Positions 46,719 to 57,751 of a DNA stretch of 64,000 bases are shown in pieces; positions within the stretch are counted from its first letter, which is position 1; each line of letters begins with the position of its first letter. The translations under genes were made by a program, and so were the position numbers. Below the pieces are notes generated by a model. It searched no databases, had not been told where the DNA came from, and saw nothing but the letters and a program-made list of their open reading frames with translations. The DNA is from Enoplolaimus lenunculus (Eukaryota > Nematoda > Enoplea > Enoplida > Thoracostomopsidae): NCBI GenBank assembly GCA_030248215.1, contig JASANG010000033.1, positions 124,001 through 188,000 of the forward strand. The letters run 5' to 3'.

Positions 46719-49700
46719 ATGCTTTATCTTAACATCGAGCTTAGTAATGCTAGTACTAATAATGACCGAGGATCTAACACAGAGCCTATTCATTTTGATT
46801 CTGTCGGGCAACTGGCTGCTGGAATAATTTTAGGCAGTGGAATTTTTACATTCGGAATAATAACAAACGCTTCAACGTTATGGGTAATTATATCAAATCA
46901 AATAATGCGTCACAACAGTTTAGATATAATTATTGCATCGGTTTGCGTATCAGATTTGTTAATTTGTGCAATTTATGTGCCGTTCTGTTTGATGCGTTAT
47001 GCAGTTGTCGGCAACGCAGTAGCAATCAAAGTTGCCACAGTTGTTGACGAAACAGTAACAACATGCTTTTGGTTTAGCACATTCGCAATGACACTGTTAG
47101 CGTATCAAAGGCTTAGAGTAATTTTATTTGTGAAATGCGTGTAGAATTAAGTTTTTTTATGATTGACAAAAATTCCCTTACGCCCTAAAGTCTGGACTAC
47201 TTAACGTTAAGCTGAACGATGTATAATTATAGTCATCATTCAATTTTGTTTGTTTAATCCTTATGTTAAAGATCCAAAATTTATCACTATATGCAACTTT
47301 TGTGTCCGTAAAATGATTTTAATTTTAAAATCGTACCAATTTTTTATATTTTGCTCGCAACTTATCCATAAACGTTATTTCAGAAACAATATATCCTCAA
47401 ACAATTTTTTAATCCCTTTACTACACAGGTTTCATAATGACAGAGTACAGAAATTTATTTAAGTCTCATTCACACGTGTAATTTTTTGCAGTGAGTACTC
47501 GCAGCTGCAGCTTGCACGAAATACTTGCAGCTGCAAGTGTTTTCAAAGGAACATTCCGATTGACCAATCGAACTGCAGGTGCAAGAAAATCAAGTGATTT
47601 ACAACTTCGTTCACAAGTGCGAATTAAATTAAATAGCGTGAATTCCAGTGAATGATTTGCAGCTGCAAACTTTAAAGCTGCTTTGTGACCAAACTGGCGC
47701 GTGCAAGTTGCACATCATTTTACAACGTTAATACTTTCTGAAAACATGCTTGGAAATAAATACAAAAAAGAAAATGAAACAATTAATTTCTTACAAATAA
47801 ATTAAATTAATTTTTTACTCTAAACTCCCCTCCTCCTCCACTTCTCTTCTGTTCTTAACATTCTTTGCCGATTATATCGGCTAAAGCTTCCTTTGTACAT
47901 CATATTTTGGCGTGCCTTCATATTTATTATTATAATAAAATGTTTTAATACATCTAGTCAATACTAGTTATAAGCATCGGATATTTTTTCATAACCGGAT
48001 ATCCGGCAATTTTTGTTGGTGCCCTAAGGGAAGTGGTTGACTCACAGGCGGATTGCTATGAGCGTAAAACATACGATTCTAAAAATAGTTTTTTTATTAG
48101 ACAATTGCTTCAATAATGCAGGGTATTCGGTTTAGAAGATTTGTAATAACTAATAAGTACTTGCGTTGGCCACTTGAAATTGAGTTGATTTGGTTTGTCT
48201 CCGATTCTATCAAATGTCACCCTTCTCTCTAACTATATACATGAGCCGTTTCACGTTTCAAGAAGAAAGAACCACATAAAATATACGTACGCTAAATCGT
48301 ACAATATCAGCCCATGTATGTTCAGTGGTGCCACGCTTTCAGTGGTGGTTCCAGAAATTTAAGAACATTTTTTGAGGGGAAAAATTGTAATGGCCCCCCC
48401 GCTCTGCATCCTCTACTGTCATATGACAATGGCAGACAATATTTGGAATATCATGATATTGCACTACAAACAGTGAATGTCACATCAGGATAGCAGCCAA
48501 TTCAAATTTCTTGAATTTGATAGCAGATCAACGTGCAGACAAAAGGTTGCCTGCTATTGTAATAGGAACAAAACGTGTTCCAGGCTGCCCCAGTTATACC
48601 GTGAACCCAGCACAAGCAAAAAATTGTAATCTATAATCTACGCCCACTCTTTTATAGACCCACCAGAAACCTATACACCCCTTAAAGTAACATGGGCCAT
48701 TTTACTTATAACAGGTCACTTACTACTCATCACCAACGTTTATTTCGCCTCCAACACACAGAAAAAGCACTGTAATTCTACTTGTGCTTTTCATACCACC
48801 GTCACTAGCGGCGGCATTTTGTCAAGATTTTTATTCAGCTGGTGCATCAATTGACAATGTTCGTAATAAAATTTACGCATACGCATCGATTTTTGCATCG
48901 TTCGGATGTCCAATATGCGTTATTGCAACGTGTTATTTGCTCGTATCGCGACGCTTACGTAACAGTTCAGCTAAAATTCCAGGGTTTTCGTTACCACCGC
49001 GACAGTTGCATTTGATAAAACAAAGGTTAGTTTTTTTGCTTATATTTTGGTTTTATTTTTTTCGTGCAGTTAAAATTGCACTACTATTTTATGCGTTATT
49101 GTCGGCTATCGCTCATTTAATCGTACATTGCAAAAAATGGTGAGTCAAATTGACTCTCGCCGAAATAGGCTTTTCCTGATTACACAAAGTGAGTCAAAAG
49201 TTGACTCCGCCTGAGTCAAGTTTGACTCAGTTTGACTCTGGCGGAGTCGAATTTTAACTCAGTTTGTGTAGTCAGGAAAAAGTCTATTTCGAAGAGAGTC
49301 AATTTGACTCACAATTTCTTGCAGTGTACAGGTTTTTGTGCTTAGGATTATGTTTCAGAAAAGACTTCCCTTTACGTATTCAGTACAATACAATTTGATT
49401 TCACATTTTTGAGACGTTAAAAAATATAACAAAAAATTTTCGTTATTATCAATATTCTTGGCCTTTAAACCTTGATGTCGCAAATTTTCCTTCGTCAATT
49501 ATAAGAAAACAAGGTTACGATTTGATTGGTTTACTATGGTAACCAATGAAAATTTTCAGGCAACGCACATCTCGATTAGTGATCGTACTTGGATCGCTTT
49601 TTACGCTACTTTGGACACCGGATCAAATCCACTACGCGTTAGACTTGAGCAATGGTTGGGATTCTGTATTCCCTGGCAAGACACGGTTTTGGTTTTTAAT

Positions 49701-49998
49701 AGTTTCATCATTCTGTTCATTGCTTAACTCCTGCATTCATCCAGTTGTGCTGTATTTTATGAGTGTGGCTTATCGTGACGGTTACAAAAAATGTTTTGCA
49801 AAACTGACAAAGTGTTGCTTGTTTTTTCGTAAATTTAGCCGAAAGCAACTAACATTACAAGCACCACTTCGCACATTTGCTAAACCGAAACCGCCTTCTA
49901 CCAAGCGATCCAATCGGTCTCATATGTTGAAACAACAAGTTAACGATGAAGTGTCGTTTGGTTCATACACTGATTGTATGTACGATATTCGCTTTTAA
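46719..49998 (+). CDS. rhodopsin-class (family A) G-protein-coupled receptor, orphan
   Basis: Three exons (46719-47117, 48715-49025, 49560-49998) join in phase and encode 382 residues with seven hydrophobic spans near 30-58, 68-92, 103-130, 152-172, 185-211, 243-263 and 280-305. Family A landmarks are present but altered: Asn50 in TM1, Asp79 in TM2, QRL (130-132) where DRY is usual, LWTP (254-257) for CWxP in TM6, and HPVVLY (297-302) for NPxxY in TM7. A Cys usually at the top of TM3, 25 residues before the DRY arginine, is Ala106 here, so the standard extracellular disulphide may be absent. The N terminus has an N-glycosylation sequon (NAS, residues 10-12). The reading frame stays open upstream of the ATG, so a longer N terminus or a 5' exon is possible. 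The ligand cannot be told from sequence; a peptide receptor is a guess. Confidence 0.85.
47465..47738. repeat. GCAGCTGCA-motif element
   Basis: It starts TTTTTTGCAGTGAGTACTCG and holds repeated palindromic TTGCAGCTGCAAG and TTGCACG units to about 47738. It lies in receptor intron 1. Confidence 0.55.
48419..48608 (+). mobile_element. family D element, right part only
   Basis: It matches the right 180-190 bp of the copy at 45809-46470 (GTGAATGTCACATCAGGATAG, then CGTGTTCCAGGCTGCCCCAG and GTGAACCC). The left arm is gone. It lies in receptor intron 1. Confidence 0.75.
48609..48698 (-). mobile_element. right half of group B element
   Basis: It has the typical group B right arm (CCACCAGAAACCTATACACC, then CCTTAAAGTAACATGGGCC). 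It abuts a partial 662-bp-family element on its left and ends only 16 bp before receptor exon 2. Confidence 0.75.
49126..49326. mobile_element. palindromic TA-target MITE (family P)
   Basis: 201 bp, CATTGCAAAAAATGGTGAG to CAATTTCTTGCAGTG, with TA on both sides (49124-49125, 49327-49328). It lies in receptor intron 2, 100 bp after the exon 2 donor. Confidence 0.83.
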
Positions 49999-50431
49999 AC
50001 TGTGGTATCACAAAACAAACAGCGAATTCTTTATGAGTAAATTTTTTTAGGTTTTTCGCGTATGACCTTTACGTTTATTCAGTGATATCTAGAAATAAGG
50101 CATCAATATCCAGCGGTATCGAGCTGAAAAATACCTTGTATAAAACGTTTTCTATTTTTGTTGATAAGTACAAAAATTTCGCTTGTTCTGAACTTGAACT
50201 ACGCAGAGTCCTTAATCAGCAAATACAAACCAAGAAGCGTAATTCGTTAAGAAGTCGAAATCAAGGTAATTATTAAACAAAAAAGTAATGGTCTTCACAG
50301 GAAACGTTTTGCGGCTCCTGCAAAGATATATCATACTAGTATTACGTCTAGCTTCTTGCTCGCTTCGCTCACGAGACGGTCATCCTATGACACACGCGGT
50401 AAAAGATCAATTTTGTAATTACGTCGTCATG

Positions 50432-51104
50432 TGGGAGTTCACGTGTTAACTGGGGCAGCCTGGAACGCGTTTTGTCTCTATTAATACAATAGCGGGTAAC
50501 ATTTTGTGTACACGTAAATCCACTGTCAAATTCAAAAGGTTTGAATTGCCTGCTATCTTCATGTGACATCCACTATTTGTACTGCAATATCATATGATAT
50601 TCGAAATATTAGCGGTCAGTATCATATGACATGTTTCAAAATATCTGCAAGGTTGAGGTAAACTAGCCTGAATGTCCTGTAGAATATCATATTATACTAA
50701 AATTTAAAGCTTGAATTATTTGTACTTAGGAATATATTTAGGCAGAACTTTCAAGAGAAACAAAAAATAGAAGCTAAATGTAGTAAGTATTCGAAATCAC
50801 TTACAGCTAAATTATCTGGCTTTCTGTTATATTATTCGTGCGCATAAATTACATTGTCCTGTATAATATGTGATTTTCGGTAGAATTTCGGAATATATGA
50901 TATTCCCATAAATATCCCGCGGTATCATATGACATATGGCTGTTTGTATACGATGTTTTCTGGAGATGCGGAATTTGTGAACCAATATTATGTGACATTC
51001 ACGTTTTGTCTACAAACCGCTATTTAGATCACAAAGTTTTATGTTGACGTCGAATCAACATGGGACAAAACGTGTTCTGGCATGCCCCAGTTATAACGTG
51101 AACC
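50432..51104 (+). mobile_element. family D element, complete copy
   Basis: About 673 bp with both arms (GAGTTCACGTGTTAACTGGG and CCCCAGTTATAACGTGAACC). Interior palindromes of the ATATCATATGATAT type recur. The target duplication is not clear. Confidence 0.8.
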
Positions 51105-51301
51105 ACGCAACTTGCTTTCAGCTCACTTGACTTGCGAATTCTTCTAAAATCTCATTCGAAATGAGTTAACCGTCGTTTCAGTCACTTTATTATCGTTTTC
51201 AATCAATTCGTTTAAATGTAAATGTATAACTTGAACCGCGTAAAACATTTTCATGTCGTTTTTTGAAAACCCAAATTATTGCATTTTGAAATAATAAAAA
51301 C

Positions 51302-51528
51302 GGCCCATGTCTAGAACAGGGTCCTGATCGTTTTCCGGAGGGGCTATAATTGAGTCAGTTTAAGCTTTAGACTAATTTTTTGCTTAGGCTTAGGCTTAGG
51401 CTTAGGCTTAATCTTAGGCTTATGCTTAGGCTTAGGAATAGGCTCATCCATACGCTTAGACTTAGGCTTAGGCTTCGGCTTAGGAATATGCTTATACTAC
51501 TGTTCCGGCCCTGTTCTACACATGGACC
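51302..51528 (+). mobile_element. TTAGGC-filled hAT-like MITE (group C)
   Basis: The duplication is ATAAAAAC (51294-51301) and ATATAAAC (51529-51536), 7 of 8. This copy has one of the longest hexamer arrays in the window, with about twelve units in two blocks. Confidence 0.85.
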
Positions 51529-52616
51529 ATATAAACTATAAAATAGCTAACAAACGATGGTGCTGAAGCTTACATGCAACAGGCTCATCGCGTAAAAATA
51601 GTACGCTTTTGACCATACAGATTTATTATTTAACCAATTGAACGACAATGAACTTCACAGTCGCTCAAAGAATAATTTTTTAACAAATTTTACATGGTCG
51701 CAAATATATCGAGATGAGGTTGCTCTTGCTCAAAAAAATTCATGAACAATAACATTGACTGATGAAAACTTTCGCTTTTTTTATTGAAATATCCAAAAAA
51801 CACGCGTTAACGCCGTTCAACGAAATGTTTCCAAAAAGAAGCTAATTTTATAAACTCTCAGTGTATATCGTTCCTAAAGTTAACGTTGCTTGGTGTGTGA
51901 AACCATGTAGTATAGTAGTAGTAGTTTCGTATTACGAGAGCGAAAATTTTAAATCTGTTTAAGTACAATTTTTTTACTGAAAAAGACGTACATTTTTGCA
52001 AACATATTTAATACTCAGCAAAAACAAAATTTGTCTGAATTTGTAGTCGAATAACAGACGAAAAAGTTTACTTGACTCAGTTTATGGTCTGAACAATTTT
52101 GCACAAATCGTTCGTTCTTGTTGTAAAAGTTTGAAAGCTGAACATCGCGCCATGTATACAGATTTAAACTTGCGTTTGAGTATCAGTTGAATTTCAATTG
52201 AAAATGATATTTCAGTGATTTCAAATACGCATTTATCCGGACAGAAATTTTGTGTACGTGGGTGTGACAAATTATCATTTCTAATTTTTTAAACAACGAT
52301 AATACATTTTGATACTGATTGATTTAGCGATTGATATAGAATGAAATTTAAAATCCTAACGACATACATTGTTATATGTTCAAAGCGCAAGCTTTATTTT
52401 TCAAAGCATTTGTCGATTTCGAAATATCATAACCTGTTCCATTTAGTGCTGATTGGTGATAGTTAAAAAAGAAATAGTATAAAAACGCTACGTCGGCTTC
52501 TGTGTTTTAGTTTAAGACCATGCGACGCCAGTCACCTTGCGGAAAGAAACTTTTTACATGAATGTAATAATAAAGTTTAAATTCTATATTCGATGACCAA
52601 CAAATTATGTATTGTA

Positions 52617-52712
52617 TAGTACCCAAATACAAAGGGCCGCATTTTGTGTCTCAAACCAATTGGAGTCTGTGTCACAAATTGGTGTCCGTTAGTGGATAGT
52701 GTCCATAACTCG
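52617..52712. mobile_element. family E left-end fragment
   Basis: Diverged phrases include TTTGTGTCTCAAACCAATTGG and GAGTCTGTGTCACAAATTGG. Only the first 100 bp of the family is present. Confidence 0.5.
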
Positions 52713-53039
52713 TTATTACAGTTTATATGGAACACCAAAACCGAAGAATGGTCTATACTGCTCAGTCTCAAAAACAGTTGCAATGCAGTAAAAATGTGGT
52801 TGATTCTATGCCAATAACTCGTGTGGCTGGTTGATGTACTAGTGGAAATTTCAAACACATTTCTTTATAGACTAAAGTATATTCATACTCAAATCACTGA
52901 CGCCGCTACTTTTAAACACAGGTTCCCATTTGCGAGATGTTTCCAGCGTTGGCGATAATGCTACGAAACATATTGTCTGCGAGCATCGTACGATAGTTTT
53001 CCAAACGTGCATGCCTGCGTTAACATAAAACCAAACTGT

Positions 53040-53245
53040 GCTGTTGAATATCATATGATACTAGAAGTTTAACATTTGAATTTGTTTAAATGCTAATGCA
53101 TCGTTTGATGTATTATCGTTTGATACTAGAATTGTCGATTATGTAATATTCGCATAAGTTTGTCCTATGGTTTTACTATTTGACAGCAGTAATTTGCAAG
53201 CCAATATCATGTGCAATTCACATGTTGTCGGCAGAACAAACAATG
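53040..53245. mobile_element. decayed family D fragment
   Basis: It contains GAATATCATATGATACTAG and the family phrase AATATCATGTGCAATTCACATG followed by a degraded GTTGTCGGCAGAACAAAC. No ends are visible. Confidence 0.5.
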
Positions 53246-54552
53246 CGTAGTGTTTAAAAATCGTTATGCTCCGTACAAAATCTCTATATGACAAGAGGTG
53301 CCTATTATCTAAAGCAACCAGACTCTTGTTGTCTAGCGAAAAGAAGAGCGTAGTCAAATCTGGTCGTCCCAAATTCAAGTCTCACGTTGAAATCAGCGCC
53401 CGTATATTTATTTTTTGCCTTCAAACACATGGTTCCATGAAAAAAGTTTAGTTTTTTTTTTTCAAACATTGTCTAAGTTAGGCAAGCACCATTTTGGTTG
53501 TTGATTGTAGCTTTGAATTTTAAAGTATACACCTGAAAAGTATTTTCGTTTTTCAAATTTACTATTTGCGAACGTAATGCGAAATGTTTTTCTGTGGTTT
53601 TATTATCGCAACATCATTTAATTCATCAACAAATTTGACGATCTTGTGAGTTAATTCAAAAACGTTTAAAACCCAACATGAATTTAAACAATGCCCTATT
53701 CACAGATGAGTATACAAGTGTAGCAATAGGGTACTATATTCCATCCCACAAATTCTGACCAAACGAGAAAAACGCAGTTTTGAAAATTTAGAATTACTCG
53801 CTGGATTCTGTCTAAGACTCCAAATAGTGATCTTTACGACATATAAATCCTGGCTATACCCGTGGTTTTAGGCCGAATTTACCAACGTACCTAAATGCAT
53901 GCGAATTGCATTTCGCTTTTAGGTTGCAAAAAACGATAAAAATTTTGTAAAAATTAACAAAATAATTTTTTTCCAATATTACTCTACTCAGTATATTGTA
54001 CAGACGCGCGGCGTATGCATTTCGAAGTATCGATATTGTATTTTAAATGCTTTTGAAACAGTCAACATGCTACCATAGCTTTCGTGATGTGTTTTTTCTA
54101 ACACATTTTTTTATAAAATACTTTTAAGTCATAATTTTTTAAGCAATTATTTGCACTTTCCAAGTACGTAAACTGTACATGCGCGTGCTATTAATAACTG
54201 TCACTCAAGTCGCTTATTTTGTTGAACATTTGAACTTACGCGAGTTGTGCAATTTGGGTATTGGCAAAGTTGCACCAGACGTTTGTGATAGCAATCGTTT
54301 GAAAGAACAAACTGTGAAGCTTTGAACATTTAGATCATGTAGGCGTCGTTGAAACAGTGACATTTACGCGGAATTAAGTTTTAGAAGAATTAGGCATTAC
54401 GAAACTATGTGCTTCTAGTTCTCATATGCTTCAAAATAATTGCCAAAAACATTCTACCGTAACTCAAATTTAAGCGAAATGCTTCTGGTTATTTCGTTTG
54501 AAAAATCATTAACTCATTTATAGTGATAGTTTTGTGGCTTTTTGTAAGAACC

Positions 54553-55175
54553 AGAGGTGTAAGTGGGTGAAGATTTTTTCACACGCGCTGCACTTTACCC
54601 GCAGAATTTGTATTTTTTACCTGCGATATACCTGTTCAGAATTCTTTTACTCACTACCGACCTTTACCCGCCGTAACACCGGATAATATTGTTCATGACA
54701 CCTGTCGCCGGTAAAACTAGGTTGTTTGCCGATGGGTGATCATGATCAGCGAATCAAAACGTTCTTGTCTGTACGAAATCATTGTAGATAAGATTGTATA
54801 ATAACACTTTTTCTTATGGTTTCGTCGCAATGTGTCGTAACAATTCATTCAGAAAACTGGTGAACATATTGTTCCAAGCCAAAGAAAAATATAACCTTTA
54901 TACGAACAGCGAATGATATCTTCAAATGCTATATGATAAGCTGTACTCCAAAAATTTCTGTTCAAACGTATGTGTTAAGTGTTCCCTGAAAAGTATTGCC
55001 GCGTGCATGTGCCTAATTCAACCAGGACCATAATCTTAGCATGCTGTTTATTTGTTAGGGACAGTAGCTATGTACGTTAAACCGCTGTTTGTTTTTTTAC
55101 GAAAATGTGAGGCTGGTAAAGAATCACAAATTTTTACCCGCGTTTTGAATTTCTTTGCCCGCCGGTATACCCGCT
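54553..55175. mobile_element. ACCCGC-repeat element (family K), copy 1
   Basis: It starts GAGGTGTAAGTGGGTGAAG. Subterminal TTTACCCGC units are present at both ends, with a long shared interior (GTAACACCGGATAATATTG, TCGCCGGTAAAACTAGG, GATCATGATCAGCGAATC). Confidence 0.75.
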
Positions 55176-56699
55176 AAAACATGTTGCCAATCTATATAAA
55201 TTTTCGCATTTAGTAATGTTGATCCGACAATCACGTTTATTTTTGAGTATGTAGCTTTTCAAGGCGGACTCTTGCAAACCTTGATCTAAATGTATTTTTC
55301 TAGCCCGGTGTAACATAGCAAATTTAGATTCAATAGAGTCGGCACTCCGGGGAACGCCTTCCTATTAAGCTCCTGTTTACCGGTTAAATTCATTAAATCG
55401 TAGAAATAAATCTGTGCCATCTTAATTCAACTTCAATACCAGAAATGTTTCGAATTAATAGCACAATGGACCACAGTTTACCAACAAATATTCCAAAAGT
55501 TACTAAAAAGTTACAATTCACAATGAGAAAATTATGTGTACTATTGTTCGCAGCACAGAACCTATTAGGACTCTAATTATCGCCAAACACAGTATCAGTG
55601 AAAGAATTATTTATGGCTTCCTTAAGTTAACTGCCAAAATTTATGAACACATCACTCGTCTGACACAACAAATATCTCAAGACTAAGTACATATATTCAA
55701 CGCAAATTTCTGCCTAATCTTGCACTTCATAACGATTTCAGCTAAAACGCTAACATCTCTAACTCGAAAATTATTGCACGCAACGGAATTTAAATAATCT
55801 AGATACTCTCCATACTAGTAACTATTTATCTATAGACGTCCATAGGAAAAACAGCAATCAATGTAAATCGCGCTTCTCTATTACGTTACTAAACAATCTG
55901 ACAACAACTCCGACCCGTAGAGTTTTACCTAATGGTTGAGTTGTTGATGCATAACTTAGGTTATAATGATTTTTTCATTTGTCAGAGCCAGAGTAATAAT
56001 TGCTGAGCTTCTAGTTATGATTATGCAGTGAAACAAATAACTCGACTTGCAAAATGCGAATTATTGAATCTTTCAACTTTTAATTTGTCCGTTTTATCCC
56101 TGGTATGAGGAATGGGCTGAACCCAATGGCAGAATTTTAAGCTGAGTGGTTTTGTGTCTCGTTTACTATTGGTTTTGTGACAGTGTCTTATTTTTGGAAG
56201 GCTATAATCAAATTGGTGGTCAAAATAATGAATCAGCAATTATGTTACCCTATATGGTGATATAATATTTGATAAACTATGTTACTACAGACCTCCAAAG
56301 TCGATCTATAAGAATGTACTTATAGAACATTTTTAATACATTATTAGAGCAAAAAACTGTCATCATGAAATGTTTTTCAAAGTGAATGTATTCTGAGCTA
56401 AATCTTCCTACATTACATAATTAATTTTGCTTTTGAGTCATGTAAAACATCGCTTTCTTAATACAAAAAGATGTTATCTTGAACATAAGAAATTCTACCA
56501 ATTTTACTGTCGACAATATATTTCATAAGAATCAATAGTAAAATGGTTTCGGACGTTTAATGCTTGTCTAGGTATTATGCTTTAAACAGGAACACAAAAT
56601 GTACCCATTTTGCTCAAACGTTGAGCAATTTTGACTAGTTTCAATCGCTGTACCAGGTTGTTGGTGGATTCACTATCTAAAATACGAGAATTTGTGAAA

Positions 56700-57600
56700 C
56701 TAACCAACCGCTGGGGTCAAATCTATTAGGGCAAAACCAATTTTTGGGGCGAAAGCAATTGTTGGAGTAAAAGCAACTGTTAAGAAAAAACCATCCGTTG
56801 TGAAGAAAGCAATCATTGTGATAAAACAACCGTTGTGGTGAAAATAACCGTTGGGGTGAAAGCAATCGTTGAGGCAAAAACAGGAAATGGGATGAATCCA
56901 ACCGTTTAGGTGAAAGCAATCGCTGGGGTAAAAACAGCAAATGGAGTGAAACCAACGGCTAGAGTGCCACCAACCGTTGAATGAAATCAACTGTCGAGGT
57001 GAAACCAGTCATTGGGGTAAAACCAATCACAGGGATGAAGCCAACAGTCATTGTGAAGTGAACATTTGAATTGAAACCAACGTTTGCGGTGCAGACAATC
57101 GTTAGGGTGAAATCGACCATTTGGGTGAAACCAACGGTCAGAGTGAAACCAATCATTGGGGCGAAACCAGCCGTTCGGGTAAAACCAAACGGTAGGGAAA
57201 CGCGAATCGATAGGGTGAAGCCAAACTGTATAAAATGGGGAGTCAAATTGACTCTCTGGGAAATAGGCTTTTACTGACTACACAAACTGAGTCAAATTCG
57301 ACTCCGGCAGAGTCAAATTCGACTCACTGAGCGATTCAGCGAATCGAATTTGACTCTGGCGGAGTCGAATTTTGACTCAGTTTGTGTAGTCAGGAAAAGC
57401 CTATTTCGTAGAGAGTCAATTTGACTCCCCAATGTTTGCAGTGAACCGTTGCGGTGAGACCAATTGTCGGCGAGAAACCAACCGTTTGGGTGTTACCAAT
57501 CGTTGATTTGAAACCAACCTTTGGCGTGAAAACAACCGTTTGAGTGAAACAGATCATTAGGATGAAACCCACCGTTGTGTGAAAATCATTCGCTAGAATG
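56700..57600. repeat. degenerate 18-19-bp minisatellite (GTGAAACCAACCGTTGGG type)
   Basis: Around 40 diverged units of GGGTGAAACCAATCGTT type, interrupted by a family P MITE at 57229-57443. Open frames on the minus strand encode repetitive hydrophobic peptide and are repeat artefacts. It lies 150 bp upstream of the DB gene start. Confidence 0.85.
57229..57443. mobile_element. family P palindromic MITE inside a minisatellite
   Basis: Both arms are present (GGGGAGTCAAATTGACTCTC and its complement), ending TTTGCAGTG. It splits the degenerate 18-bp repeat array that runs from about 56700 to 57600, so it arrived after that array expanded. Confidence 0.8.
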
Positions 57601-57751
57601 AAATGTAGTATTGTGCGGTGCATATAAACACTGTCATGTTCACATATGAAAACTAAAGTTTGCCAGGCTAAAATTTTAGACCGAATGTAGTCAACTTAAT
57701 GGTTGATTATCACTAAATATAAATACTAATGTAAATATAAAACCAGTCGTA

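Larger units (their letters stand above)
49999..57751. other. intergenic between receptor and DB gene
   Basis: It contains family D copies (50432, 53040), a group C TTAGGC element, a family E fragment, a family K element and the 56700-57600 minisatellite. 51540-52600, 53250-54540 and 55180-56690 are AT-rich with no gene or repeat that I can support. Confidence 0.65.

Noticed and set aside
56677-57623. Minus-strand open frames rich in Phe/Leu/Thr repeats
   Set aside because: They follow the degenerate 18-bp minisatellite and the inserted palindromic MITE.
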